Below are positions 18,446-27,199 of a stretch of 64,000 nucleotides of DNA, piece after piece (positions within the stretch are counted from its first letter, which is position 1; every line of letters begins with the position of its first letter). The translations under genes were made by a program, and so were the position numbers. The stretch lies in NCBI RefSeq assembly GCF_000828715.1, contig NZ_AP014583.1:3098001-3162000 (forward strand). Direction: 5' to 3'. The notes beneath the pieces are model-generated. The model was not told the origin of the DNA and did not search any database. It saw only the letters and a program-made list of their open reading frames with translations. This stretch comes from Winogradskyella sp. PG-2 (GTDB taxonomy: Bacteria > Bacteroidota > Bacteroidia > Flavobacteriales > Flavobacteriaceae).

Positions 18446-19346
18446 TTGGGTGATATTTATTTAAAATATCGGTCAAATGTGAACGATCCACATGCATGTA
18501 GATTTCAGTAGTTGTTATACTTTCATGACCAAGCATCATTTGAATTGCTCTAAGGTCAGCACCATTTTCTAAAAGATGCGTAGCAAAGGAATGTCTAAAC
18601 GTATGAGGGGATACATTTTTCTTTAGTCCCGATTTTTCAACTAGTCTTTTAATGATAGTAAACACCATTGCACGTGTTAGTTTTTTGCCTTTATAGTTGA
18701 GGAAAAGAACATCTTTTGAACCTATATCAACCAAAATTTGTTGCCTTATAGATTTCCAAATATTAATATAACCTTGTGTGCTTGTACTAATAGGAACAAA
18801 TCGTTCTTTATTACCTTTACCTAGGACTTTTATAAAGCCTTCATCAAAAAACAAATCTGAAATTTTGAGTTCAATTAACTCACTTACTCTTAAACCACAA
18901 CTATAAAGGGTCTCTATAATCGCTCTATTTCGTTCTCCAAGATTTACTCCATTAAATTGGTAACTCAAATCAATGTTAGAAATAAGACAATCTATATCAC
19001 CAAGGGATAATGTCTCAGGAAGTTTCCTTCCTATTTTCGGAGTTTCAATGAGATCAGTTGGGTTATCTTTCCTGTAATTCTCAAAAACTAAATAGTCAAA
19101 AAAGTTACGAAGTCCTGAAATGATTCGTGCTTGAGATCTCGGATTAACAGCCTTTGAAATGTGATATATAAATTGCTTAAGAGTCTCGTTGTTTATCTTA
19201 ACTGGAGATGCATCTATCTTAAATTCAGTCAAGTAAGTAATTATCTTTTTAATATCGTACCTGTAGTTTTCTATTGAGTTTTCTGCTAAACCACGTTCAA
19301 GTTTTAGGTACAATAAATAATCCTTTAAAGCGCTCTCCCAATCCAT
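18438..19346 (-). CDS. xerD: Tyrosine recombinase XerD
   Basis: A 302-residue site-specific recombinase of the XerC/D group that resolves chromosome dimers at dif. The N-terminal SAM-like domain (about 1-85) precedes the catalytic domain with the arginine in YSCGLRVSEL, a conserved lysine in VLGKGNKERF, HTFRH and the active tyrosine in TTEIYMHV. I use the ATG at 19346 (MDWESALKDYLLYL), which is the usual start; five more codons are open upstream. Nothing marks it as an integrase of a mobile element; the same gene stands near aroQ in many Flavobacteria. Confidence 0.9.
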   Translation of the reverse strand: MDWESALKDYLLYLKLERGLAENSIENYRYDIKKIITYLTEFKIDASPVKINNETLKQFIYHISKAVNPRSQARIISGLRNFFDYLVFENYRKDNPTDLIETPKIGRKLPETLSLGDIDCLISNIDLSYQFNGVNLGERNRAIIETLYSCGLRVSELIELKISDLFFDEGFIKVLGKGNKERFVPISTSTQGYINIWKSIRQQILVDIGSKDVLFLNYKGKKLTRAMVFTIIKRLVEKSGLKKNVSPHTFRHSFATHLLENGADLRAIQMMLGHESITTTEIYMHVDRSHLTDILNKYHPRK

Positions 19347-19548
19347 GCCTAAAAATAGCAATAAATACCAAATAGTTTAACGAATTGACTACGTGCTTTG
19401 TAATAATTTCTTAAAAAGTAGTTAATAACAAATCAATTCAAAGTGTTGAAAATAAAATATTTAAATTATTTTGTTTGTAAAACTGTTAATAAGTGTGCCT
19501 AGAAACTTTATTATTTGAGAAAAAAGGCTTTATTTTGCATTTATCAAT

Positions 19549-19580
19549 TTTAAAACTTTAAAACTTTAAAACTTTAAAAA
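19549..19580 (+). repeat. Tandem 8-mer TTTAAAAC in the leader of the barrel gene
   Basis: Three exact copies of TTTAAAAC (19549-19572) plus a fourth with the last base changed stand directly before the ATG at 19583. They fill the place where a ribosome binding region would be. Confidence 0.8.
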
Positions 19581-19582
19581 TT

Positions 19583-20077
19583 ATGAAAAAATTATTTTTA
19601 GCTGCATTCGCAGTTTTTGCATTTGCAAGTGTAAACGCTCAGGAATTTAATGCTGGTGCTAATCTAGGGCTACCTATTGGTGATGCTGGTGACGGTTGGA
19701 CTTTTAATGTCACTCTTGATGTAAATTATTTATGGGAAGTTTCTGAAAAATTTCATGCAGGTGTTGCTTCTGGATTATCTTATAATTTTGGTGATTCTTT
19801 TGATACTGGTTTCGGTACAATTGATGTAGACGATGCCGTTTTTTTACCGATTGCTGCAGCTGGACGTTTTGCAGCTTCTGAAAAGTTTACGTTAGGTCTA
19901 GACTTAGGATACGGACTTGGTATTTCTCCAAGTGAATTAGAAAGTGGATTCTATACTGCTCCTAGAGTACAATATGCAGTTAGTGAAGCTTTAGATGTAG
20001 TTTTAGCTTATAGAGGGGTAAGTCTTGATGGTGGATCTTTTGATACTATAACTTTAGGTGTTGAATTTGGATTATAA
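19583..20077 (+). CDS. Outer membrane beta-barrel protein
   Basis: A 164-residue protein with a clean signal peptide (FLAAFAVFAFASVNAQ) and about eight amphipathic strands ending in a hydrophobic C-terminus with a final aromatic pair (ITLGVEFGL). This is the shape of a small OmpX/OprF-N type barrel. It is acidic (several D/G-rich loops). It is the first of three such barrel genes around aroQ, the second of which is broken. The gene has its own terminator. No specific role can be given. Confidence 0.8.
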   Translation: MKKLFLAAFAVFAFASVNAQEFNAGANLGLPIGDAGDGWTFNVTLDVNYLWEVSEKFHAGVASGLSYNFGDSFDTGFGTIDVDDAVFLPIAAAGRFAASEKFTLGLDLGYGLGISPSELESGFYTAPRVQYAVSEALDVVLAYRGVSLDGGSFDTITLGVEFGL

Positions 20078-20098
20078 TACTTATTAAAATATTATATA

Positions 20099-20130
20099 AA
20101 AAGAGAGGCTTTTAGGCCTCTCTTTTATTT
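20099..20130 (+). terminator. Terminator after the first barrel gene
   Basis: AAAAGAGAGGC (20099-20109) pairs perfectly with GCCTCTCTTTT (20116-20126) around a six-base loop, and T-rich sequence follows. It is a strong, possibly bidirectional hairpin. Confidence 0.85.
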
Positions 20131-20186
20131 ATTCGATAATTGAGAATGAGGCGTAAACTATTTTGCCTTTTTTATATATTTACCCT

Positions 20187-20609
20187 ATGAAGAAATTAAT
20201 TATCATAAATGGTCCAAATCTTAATTTATTAGGAAAGCGTGAGCCAGAAATTTATGGAAGCCAAACCTTTGAAGATTATTTAAAAACACTTAAATCTAAA
20301 TTTAATACTGTTAGTTTAGATTATTTTCAGTCTAATGTAGAGGGAGAGCTTATCAATAAAATACAAGATGTTGGTTTCTCTTATGATGGTATTATTTTAA
20401 ATGCTGGAGCTTACACACATACCTCTATTGGTATTGGTGATGCTATAAAGGCAATATCAACTCCAGTAGTAGAAGTGCATATTTCTAATACGTTTAGCAG
20501 AGAAGAGTTTAGACATCAATCTTACATATCTCCGAATGCTAGAGGCGTTATACTAGGTTTTGGTTTGCAGAGTTATGATTTAACGATTGAAAGTTTTATG
20601 AACTCATAA
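20187..20609 (+). CDS. aroQ: Type II 3-dehydroquinate dehydratase
   Basis: A 140-residue enzyme that converts 3-dehydroquinate to 3-dehydroshikimate in aromatic amino acid synthesis. It has the family marks IINGPNLNLLGKREPEIYG (with the active tyrosine), QSNVEGELINKIQ, LNAGAYTHTS and EVHISNTFSREEFRH. I use the ATG at 20187, because it gives the normal N-terminus MKKLIIING; an upstream TTG in frame at 20163 would add eight residues. The downstream barrel gene starts 3 bases after its stop, so the two were probably co-transcribed. Confidence 0.94.
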   Translation: MKKLIIINGPNLNLLGKREPEIYGSQTFEDYLKTLKSKFNTVSLDYFQSNVEGELINKIQDVGFSYDGIILNAGAYTHTSIGIGDAIKAISTPVVEVHISNTFSREEFRHQSYISPNARGVILGFGLQSYDLTIESFMNS

Positions 20610-20612
20610 TTC

Positions 20613-21085
20613 ATGAAACTATTTCTCGCCATAATCGGAGTCGTTTTTTTCTCAAGTATAATTGAAGCTCAGACAGAATTTGGTGTTAAAGGCGGATTAA
20701 ATTTTACTTTTTATAAAGTCACTGAAGCTGATTTTGGTACAAATCCAGATATTGAAATTGGATTATACGCTGGTTTATTTGCTGATTTTGAGATTGAAAA
20801 TGACTTTCATATTCAACCAGAATTATTATATATAGGTGTCAACGATTTTAAATTTTTGAAACACCTATATATTTAAAGTATAGTCTTAATGATACATTTC
20901 ATATACTAGCAGGTCCAAGCTTAAACTATTTTTTCGATTTCTTTTCCAGTAAATTAAAAGTTAGAGCAGATTTAAGTTTAGCTTATAACTTATCTGACAA
21001 ATTAAATCTTCACATGAAATACACTATTGGTTTAGAAGAGCTGTCTCCTAATATTCTATTTTTAGGATTCGGTTATAGATTATAA
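20613..21085 (+). pseudogene. Outer membrane beta-barrel protein, frameshifted
   Basis: The first frame begins with a signal peptide (FLAIIGVVFFSSIIEAQ) and the PorT-like start TEFGVKGGLNFTFY, and stops at 20876 after 87 codons. From about 20851 the next frame continues the same protein without a break (ETPIYLKYSLNDTFHILAG, later MKYTIGLEELSPNILFLGFG) to TAA at 21083-21085. Adding one base in the run AAATTTTTG near 20850 joins the two into a normal barrel of about 157 residues. So it is one gene with a one-base deletion, either real or a sequencing error in a homopolymer. The whole of 20877-21085 is explained this way. Confidence 0.85.
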
Positions 21086-21229
21086 AATTAAGATAATATT
21101 ACCATAAAAAATTAAGCCTTTTCACAATAGATTAACGCTCATTTTCATTTTGATTGTGATTTAGTTAGGATTAATTAACAACTTACAAGAGTAGGTTTGT
21201 CATTATTAATTTCTAACAATCAATTAATT

Positions 21230-21772
21230 ATGAAAAATTTATGTTTTACCACGCTACTCATTTTTACTATTTCTATTGCTACTGCTACTGCTCAAGATTC
21301 TACTGCTTTAAAAAAGAAAAAATTCGACTTCGGTATTAGGCACGGATACAGTATTTGGGATGTAAATGCATCTAATAGTGGATTAAGCGACACTAACCTC
21401 TATGTTGGCTTATTTCTCGAAACGAGATTATCTAAAAAACTTAGCATTCAACTAGAAGCTAATTACTCACATTCTAATCTTTTAGAGCTTCCTGTATTAT
21501 TAAAATATAGAATTTCTGATAAGTTTGAAATTTATGGTGGTGCTCAATTAGAAGTTTCCTTAGATGATAATATTCAAGAAGCTTTTAAGAATAAGCGTTT
21601 AGGTACTTCATTAGTGCTCGGTGCACAATATAATATCAATACACATTGGTTTATTGATGCAAGATATACACATGGTTTAACAAATCAGATTAGAGTATTT
21701 AATGGCTTTGATACTGAGTCAATCTATGGAAAGAAGTCTACAGTTAATTTTGGAGTAGGTTATAAATTTTAA
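21230..21772 (+). CDS. Outer membrane beta-barrel protein
   Basis: A 180-residue barrel protein from the ATG at 21230, with the signal peptide LLIFTISIATATAQ. The mature part has alternating strands (LYVGLFLETRLSKKLSIQLE, YGGAQLEVSLDD) and ends VNFGVGYKF, the usual aromatic end for barrel insertion. It is similar in shape to the frameshifted gene just upstream. A perfect -7 box TAGGTTTG is at 21192-21199, so the longer open frame from 21197 would begin inside the promoter and is unlikely. A strong terminator follows. Confidence 0.78.
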   Translation: MKNLCFTTLLIFTISIATATAQDSTALKKKKFDFGIRHGYSIWDVNASNSGLSDTNLYVGLFLETRLSKKLSIQLEANYSHSNLLELPVLLKYRISDKFEIYGGAQLEVSLDDNIQEAFKNKRLGTSLVLGAQYNINTHWFIDARYTHGLTNQIRVFNGFDTESIYGKKSTVNFGVGYKF

Positions 21773-21775
21773 GCT

Positions 21776-21806
21776 AAAAATGCGATTCTTAAGAATCGCA
21801 TTTTTT
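21776..21806. terminator. Terminator between the third barrel gene and lpdA
   Basis: AAAATGCGATTCTT and AAGAATCGCATTTT form a perfect palindrome followed by TTTTTTG. It lies between convergent genes and works on both strands. Confidence 0.9.
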
Positions 21807-21827
21807 GTTTTTAGTTCAGTTTATATA

Positions 21828-23204
21828 TTACAAGTGAATCACTTCATCGTAAGCAGCTGCAACAGCTTCCATAACAGCTTCACTCATTGTTGGATGCGGG
21901 TGCACAGCTTTTAAAACTTCATGCCCTGTAGTTTCAAGCTTTCTTCCTAAAACAGCTTCGGCAATCATATCGGTGACACCAGCACCTATCATGTGGCAGC
22001 CTAACCATTCACCATATTTGGCATCAAATATTACTTTCACGAAACCATCTTTATGTCCACCAGCACTTGCTTTACCTGATGCTGAGAAAGGAAATTTACC
22101 AATCTTAACATCTAAGCCTTGAACCTTTGCTTGTTCTTCTGTTAAGCCAACTGAAGCTATTTCAGGTGAACAATAGGTACAACCGGGAATATTCCCATAA
22201 TCTAATGCTTCTACATATTGTCCAGCTATTTTTTCAACACAAAGAATACCTTCAGCAGAAGCAACGTGTGCTAATGCTTGTCCTGGTGTAACATCACCAA
22301 TCGCATAATATCCTGGAATATTTGTTTGGTAATAATCGTTAACTAAGATTTTATCTCTATCAACAGCAATACCAACATCTTCTAATCCAATATTTTCTAT
22401 ATTAGACTTTATGCCAACTGCAGATAAAACAATATCTGCTTCTAGGATCTCTTCTCCTTTTTTAGTTTTTACAGTAGCTTTAACACCTTTTCCAGAAGTG
22501 TCAACAGAAGTAACTTCAGCAGATGTCTTTATCTTAATTCCAGATTTTTTAAAGCTACGCTCTAATTGTTTAGATACTTCGTTATCCTCAACAGGTACAA
22601 TTTTATCCATATATTCTACAATGGTTACTTCAGTTCCCATGGAGTTGTAGAAGTATGCAAACTCAACACCTATAGCTCCAGAACCAACAACAATCATCTT
22701 CTTAGGTTGTTTGGCTAATGTCATAGCCTGTCTATAACCAATTACTTTTTTACCATCTTGTGGTAAGCTTGGTAATTCTCGAGAACGTGCTCCAGTTGCT
22801 ATGATAATATGGTCAGCAGAATATTCAGTGCCCTCAACATCAACTTTCTTACCTGTTTTAAGTTTTCCGAAACCTTCAATAACGTCAATTTTATTTTTTT
22901 TCATCAAAAACTTGACGCCATTACTCATGCCATCGGCAACTCCACGACTACGTTTTACCACAGCATCAAAATCGTGCTCAGCGTTTTCCACTTTTAGACC
23001 ATAATTTTCAGCGTGCTTAAGATATTCAAATACCTGAGCAGATTTTAAAAGCGCTTTAGTTGGAATACAACCCCAATTTAAACACACACCACCAAGACTT
23101 TCCTTTTCTATAATAGCTGTTTTAAAGCCTAATTGCGAAGCTCTAATTGCTGTAACATAACCACCAGGACCACTTCCTAAAACTATAACATCGTATTTAC
23201 TCAT
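21828..23204 (-). CDS. lpdA: Dihydrolipoyl dehydrogenase
   Basis: A 458-residue FAD enzyme (E3) that reoxidises dihydrolipoamide in the pyruvate, 2-oxoglutarate and glycine-cleavage complexes. The FAD fold begins VIVLGSGPGGYVTAI. The redox-active pair is C41 and C46 in GGVCLNWGCIP. The NAD site is VVGSGAIGVEFA, and the C-terminal dimer part holds the His-Glu pair in HPHPTMSE. A perfect -7 box TAAATTTG is on the minus strand at 23236-23243, giving a leader of about 25 bases. No other complex subunit is adjacent. Confidence 0.95.
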   Translation of the reverse strand: MSKYDVIVLGSGPGGYVTAIRASQLGFKTAIIEKESLGGVCLNWGCIPTKALLKSAQVFEYLKHAENYGLKVENAEHDFDAVVKRSRGVADGMSNGVKFLMKKNKIDVIEGFGKLKTGKKVDVEGTEYSADHIIIATGARSRELPSLPQDGKKVIGYRQAMTLAKQPKKMIVVGSGAIGVEFAYFYNSMGTEVTIVEYMDKIVPVEDNEVSKQLERSFKKSGIKIKTSAEVTSVDTSGKGVKATVKTKKGEEILEADIVLSAVGIKSNIENIGLEDVGIAVDRDKILVNDYYQTNIPGYYAIGDVTPGQALAHVASAEGILCVEKIAGQYVEALDYGNIPGCTYCSPEIASVGLTEEQAKVQGLDVKIGKFPFSASGKASAGGHKDGFVKVIFDAKYGEWLGCHMIGAGVTDMIAEAVLGRKLETTGHEVLKAVHPHPTMSEAVMEAVAAAYDEVIHL

Positions 23205-23261
23205 GCGTCAATTTTTTAGTTGAATTTTGAAGCCACAAATTTACAAAACCAAAACGTAACA

Positions 23262-23816
23262 TTAAAGGTCTTCAGTAAAATGTCTTTTGCCTTTGTCTTT
23301 TGAGAACTTATCTTTGTTGTAAGCTTTAGATTTTCCTTTAGGAATAGATAGGGATTGCCAATCAGTTCCTTTTATTAGTTTTCCTAAAAAAACGATTTGT
23401 CCAACATGATAAGCATAGTGCATCATTTGCCTGTTCATAGCTTCTGTAACAGTATGACCTTGATTTCTTATATAAATGATTTGATCTAAATCATTTGATG
23501 ATAATGGTCTAATAGCTTCAAACAAACAATTCCAACCTTTATCCCATGAATTTACTAAATCTTCTTTAGAAGCATAAGTGTCTTCAAACTCTTCATCACG
23601 TTTACGCCATTCTTTTTCACCATCTTCTGTTAAAAAATTTGTCCAACGGCTCAACATATTGCCTACAATATGTTTAACAATGATAGTTATTGAATTAGAA
23701 TCTTCAGAAAATTCTTTCTTTAGTTCATCAAAAGAAAGTTGAGCTATAGTTTTATCACCTAGACTTTTGTAATATTCAAATTGCTTAATTGAACTTGTTA
23801 AATATGAGACATTCAT
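23262..23816 (-). CDS. DUF1572 family DinB-like protein
   Basis: A 184-residue, helical protein of the DUF1572 group in the DinB superfamily. The three histidines expected to bind a metal appear in IVKHIVGNM and in MMHYAYHVGQIVFLGKL. The C-terminus is very basic (KGKSKAYNKDKFSKDKGKR). Some relatives are thiol transferases using bacillithiol, but the substrate here is unknown. It stands alone between lpdA and the strong palindrome after msrB. Confidence 0.8.
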   Translation of the reverse strand: MNVSYLTSSIKQFEYYKSLGDKTIAQLSFDELKKEFSEDSNSITIIVKHIVGNMLSRWTNFLTEDGEKEWRKRDEEFEDTYASKEDLVNSWDKGWNCLFEAIRPLSSNDLDQIIYIRNQGHTVTEAMNRQMMHYAYHVGQIVFLGKLIKGTDWQSLSIPKGKSKAYNKDKFSKDKGKRHFTEDL

Positions 23817-23842
23817 AATAATTTATTTAGAAATATAAAATT

Positions 23843-23897
23843 AGCGATATACTATCTAATAAACTATGGGATTTCCATAGATAGATATTATATCGCT
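23843..23897. repeat. Long interrupted palindrome between msrB and the DUF1572 gene
   Basis: Three nested stems: AGCGATATA with TATATCGCT (9 pairs), TATCTA with TAGATA (6) and CTATGG with CCATAG (6), with small internal bulges and a five-base loop. The minus strand then reads TAATTTTATATTT, so it could end the msrB transcript, but it is longer than the other terminators here. Confidence 0.8.
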
Positions 23898-23918
23898 ATT
23901 TAAAAATTTAAATACTGT

Positions 23919-24404
23919 TTATCCTTCTGAAGGCACAAATTTTAAGGCTACACCATTAATACAATGACGTTTGCCTGTTGTCTCTCTTGGACCATCATTA
24001 AAGACGTGCCCTAAATGCCCTCCACATGTGGCGCAATGCTCTTCATCTCTACTGTAACCTAAATTGTTATCAGTACCATAAGCGACATTGCCTTCTATTT
24101 CTCTATCAAAACTTGGCCAACCTGTCCCAGAATCAAACTTGTGCTCACTCTTAAATAAAGGTGTATCACAAGCAGCACAATGATAAACTCCCTTTTTGTA
24201 ATTTTTGTTTAATTTACTAGAAAATGGTCTTTCGGTTCCTGCTTTTCTTAAGACATAGTATTGCTTATCTGTGAGTTGTTCTTTCCACTCAGCTTCAGTT
24301 TTTGTAATCGGGAAGGTTTCTTTTTCTTTAGTTCCAGTTTTTTGAGCTGAACTATTACAGCTAAAAAAGAAACTAATTAATGTAACTAAGACTAACTTTT
24401 TCAT
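23919..24404 (-). CDS. msrB: Peptide-methionine (R)-S-oxide reductase, lipoprotein form
   Basis: A 161-residue enzyme that reduces methionine-R-sulfoxide in proteins. The N-terminus is a lipoprotein signal (VTLISFFFSC, cysteine 16), so this copy works outside the cytoplasm. The zinc cysteines are C76/C79 (HCAAC) and C124/C127 (HCATCGGHLGHVF), and the catalytic cysteine is C148 in RHCINGVAL. The substrate motif GTGWPSF is present. No msrA is adjacent. It diverges from the glucan cluster; the gap between them holds a perfect palindrome (24496-24509). Confidence 0.92.
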   Translation of the reverse strand: MKKLVLVTLISFFFSCNSSAQKTGTKEKETFPITKTEAEWKEQLTDKQYYVLRKAGTERPFSSKLNKNYKKGVYHCAACDTPLFKSEHKFDSGTGWPSFDREIEGNVAYGTDNNLGYSRDEEHCATCGGHLGHVFNDGPRETTGKRHCINGVALKFVPSEG

Positions 24405-24495
24405 GCAATAAAGTTAATGATTTTTTGATATTATTTTAAGTCGAAAATGATTTTACTTCATTACGAAATCGATTTAACTTTTTATTTAATATTTT

Positions 24496-24509
24496 TTGTG
24501 ATATCACAA
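24496..24509. promoter_or_regulatory. Perfect 14-bp palindrome, candidate operator
   Basis: TTGTGATATCACAA is its own reverse complement and sits in the middle of the 194-base gap between msrB and the first gene of the glucan cluster. This is the form of a binding site for a dimeric regulator. Which protein binds is unknown. Confidence 0.45.
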
Positions 24510-24598
24510 TGGTCTTTTCATTATTTGTCTTAATTTTAAGCTATTAATAGATATTTTAGATGTCTTAATTAAATTAATAATTTACGCTACAATAAGTA

Positions 24599-25810
24599 AT
24601 GAAAGCATTATTTTTCACAAGAGAATTTCCACCATATGTATATGGAGGTGCAGGAGTACATGTTGAATATTTAGCAAGTGAGCTTTCTAAATTAATGGAA
24701 ATGGAAGTTAGAGCTTTCGGAGATCAAGATATTACTAATAATTCAATGAGCGTAAAAGGGTTTCCCTATGAAAATTCGGCTTTTGATAATGCCAACGACA
24801 AATTAAAAGCAGTATTTAAAACATTAAGCACTGGTCTAAGCATGACTTCAGATGAGATTGATGCAGATATAGTGCATTGTCACACATGGTACTCTCATTT
24901 TGCTGGTATTATGGCTAAATTATGCTATGGAACACCTTTGGTGGTAACCACACATTCTTTGGAGCCACTAAGACCATGGAAAAGAGAACAGCTGGGACGA
25001 GGTTACGATGCTTCATCTTGGGTTGAAAAAACAGCTATTGAAATGGCAGATTGTTTAATTGCTGTATCCGAAGAGACAAAAGAAGATGTTCTTAAGCATT
25101 TTAATGTAGATGAAAATAAAATTGAAGTTGTCTATAATGGAATTGACTTAAAAGAATATGTTGTTGTTAATGAGACTAATGTTCTTGATGAATATGCTAT
25201 AGATAAGAACAAGCCTTATGTATTATTTGTAGGAAGAATTACAAGGCAAAAAGGAATTATTCATTTAGTAAATGCTATTAAATATATAGATGGAAATACA
25301 CAAGTAATTTTATGTGCTGGTGCGCCTGACACACCAAAAATTGCTAAAGAAATGGAAGATGCAGTTGCAGAAGCTTCAAAGACAAGAAATAATATAGTTT
25401 GGATTGATAAGATGTTAGACAAGAAAGATGTGATTCAACTCTATTCTCATGCAGATGTATTTTGTTGCCCTTCTATTTATGAACCTTTCGGAATAATTAA
25501 TATTGAAGCTATGGCTTGTGAAACTGCAGTTGTAGCAAGTGCAGTTGGAGGTATAAAAGAGGTTGTAGTTGATGGAGAAACGGGATTATTGATTAACTTA
25601 GAGCAACAGACAAGCGCACCTTTTGAACCGGTTAATCCAGATGAATTCTCAAAGGATTTGGCTGAAGGTGTTAATAAAGTAATTAACGATAAAAAGTTAC
25701 AAAATAAAATGGCTAAAAATGGTCGAAAACGAGTAGAAGAATTTTTCGATTGGACAGCCATTGCAAAACAAACAGAAGCTATATATAAATCTTTAATAGA
25801 TAAGAAATGA
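24599..25810 (+). CDS. GT4 glycogen/maltose-1-phosphate synthase (corynebacterial GlgA/GlgM type)
   Basis: A 403-residue GT-B fold glycosyltransferase. The N-terminal domain has FPPYVYGGAGVHVEYLA (11-27) and HCHTWYSHFAG (93-103). The C-terminal domain has the phosphate-binding pair R213/K218 in GRITRQKG and the EX7E motif with E295 and E303 in EPFGIINIE. At 403 residues it is GT4-sized, unlike the longer GT5 GlgA. Its relatives include the mycobacterial enzyme GlgM, which makes alpha-maltose-1-phosphate from ADP-glucose and glucose-1-phosphate. The neighbours glgC (4-base overlap) and glgE fit that product well. It could also act as a plain glycogen synthase; sequence alone does not decide. 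Confidence 0.85.
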   Translation: MKALFFTREFPPYVYGGAGVHVEYLASELSKLMEMEVRAFGDQDITNNSMSVKGFPYENSAFDNANDKLKAVFKTLSTGLSMTSDEIDADIVHCHTWYSHFAGIMAKLCYGTPLVVTTHSLEPLRPWKREQLGRGYDASSWVEKTAIEMADCLIAVSEETKEDVLKHFNVDENKIEVVYNGIDLKEYVVVNETNVLDEYAIDKNKPYVLFVGRITRQKGIIHLVNAIKYIDGNTQVILCAGAPDTPKIAKEMEDAVAEASKTRNNIVWIDKMLDKKDVIQLYSHADVFCCPSIYEPFGIINIEAMACETAVVASAVGGIKEVVVDGETGLLINLEQQTSAPFEPVNPDEFSKDLAEGVNKVINDKKLQNKMAKNGRKRVEEFFDWTAIAKQTEAIYKSLIDKK

Positions 25811-27075
25811 TTAACGACAAAGTTTTAAGTATTATTTTGGGTGGTGGACAAGGCTCTAGGTTATATCCTTTAACGGAGAGCAGATCTAAACCAGCTGTAC
25901 CAATTGCAGGTAAATATAGATTGGTAGATATACCAATATCTAACTGTATCAATTCAGATATAAAGCGCATGTTTGTGTTAACACAGTTCAATTCTGCTTC
26001 TTTAAATAAGCATATAAAAAACACATATCACTTTAGTTTCTTTAGCTCTGCTTTTGTAGATGTTTTAGCTGCAGAACAAACTATTGCCAGTGACAAATGG
26101 TTTCAAGGTACTGCAGATGCCGTTCGCCAAAGTATGCATCATTTTTTACGTCATGATTTTGAATATGCATTAATTCTATCTGGTGATCAATTGTATCAAA
26201 TGGATTTTAATGAAATGATACAAGCACATGAGGACAGTGGTGCAGAAATTTCTATTGCCACATACCCTGTTAATGCTAAAGACGCTACTTCATTTGGAAT
26301 AATGAAAACGGATGAGAAGAATATTATTAAAACATTTATAGAGAAACCAGATACATCATTATTACCAGATTGGACTTCTAATGTAAGTGATGAGATGAAA
26401 AATAATGGAAGACATTATTTGGCATCCATGGGTATTTATATTTTTAATAGAGACTTACTGGTAAAATTGATGAAAGACGATGGAACTGTAGATTTTGGTA
26501 AAGAAATTATTCCTGGAGCTATTAAAAAACATAAAACCTTAAGCTACCAATATGAAGGGTATTGGACTGATATTGGAAATATAGATTCTTTCTTCGAGGC
26601 TAATTTAGGATTAACAGATCCTATTCCTCAGTTTAACTTATATGATAATGACCAACGTATATATACTAATGCTAGAATATTACCAACATCAAAAATTTCT
26701 GGAACCCTATGTGATCGAACCGTTATTGCTGATGGATGTTTAATTCATGCAGCAAAAATTGAACGTTCCGTTATTGGTATTCGTTCAAGAATTGGTGCAG
26801 AGTCAACCGTCATTAATTGTTATATGATGGGTAATAGTCATTATGAGTCTTTAGATGATGTACAGGCACAAAAAGTTAAAACCTTTATGGGCATAGGGGA
26901 ACGATGTTTTATTAAAAATGCTATTCTAGATAAAAACTGTAGAATAGGTGACGATGTAAGAATTAATGGTGGTGTGAAACTTAAAGATAAAGAAACCGAT
27001 ACTTACTTTGTAAAAGATGGTATTGTAGTTGTTAAAAAGGATGCACACATTCCTTCAGGCACAATTATTCAATAG
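25807..27075 (+). CDS. glgC: Glucose-1-phosphate adenylyltransferase
   Basis: A 422-residue enzyme making ADP-glucose from ATP and glucose-1-phosphate, the first committed step of bacterial alpha-glucan synthesis. The nucleotide site is LGGGQGSRLYPLT with SKPAVPIAGKYRLVD just after it. The catalytic aspartate is in LILSGDQLYQMDF, and the glucose-phosphate site includes FIEKP. The C-terminal part has the left-handed helix repeats of the family (IERSVIGIRSRIG). It overlaps the upstream gene by 4 bases (ATGA), which means tight coupling. After it comes a 124-base gap, so glgE may have a second promoter. Confidence 0.95.
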   Translation: MINDKVLSIILGGGQGSRLYPLTESRSKPAVPIAGKYRLVDIPISNCINSDIKRMFVLTQFNSASLNKHIKNTYHFSFFSSAFVDVLAAEQTIASDKWFQGTADAVRQSMHHFLRHDFEYALILSGDQLYQMDFNEMIQAHEDSGAEISIATYPVNAKDATSFGIMKTDEKNIIKTFIEKPDTSLLPDWTSNVSDEMKNNGRHYLASMGIYIFNRDLLVKLMKDDGTVDFGKEIIPGAIKKHKTLSYQYEGYWTDIGNIDSFFEANLGLTDPIPQFNLYDNDQRIYTNARILPTSKISGTLCDRTVIADGCLIHAAKIERSVIGIRSRIGAESTVINCYMMGNSHYESLDDVQAQKVKTFMGIGERCFIKNAILDKNCRIGDDVRINGGVKLKDKETDTYFVKDGIVVVKKDAHIPSGTIIQ

Positions 27076-27199
27076 TAAACTTTCTTTTTATAAATAGTTA
27101 TCCAATTCAAACGTTGTAGTATATTTTTAAAACGGATTGTCTTTTAAATGTAGATAATGTGTTTTAATTTCGCATCGTAAACAACAATCAACCAACACT

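Noticed and set aside
18438..19346. Tyrosine recombinase as sign of an integrated element
   Set aside because: The protein is the housekeeping XerD type and no att sites, phage or transfer genes are near.
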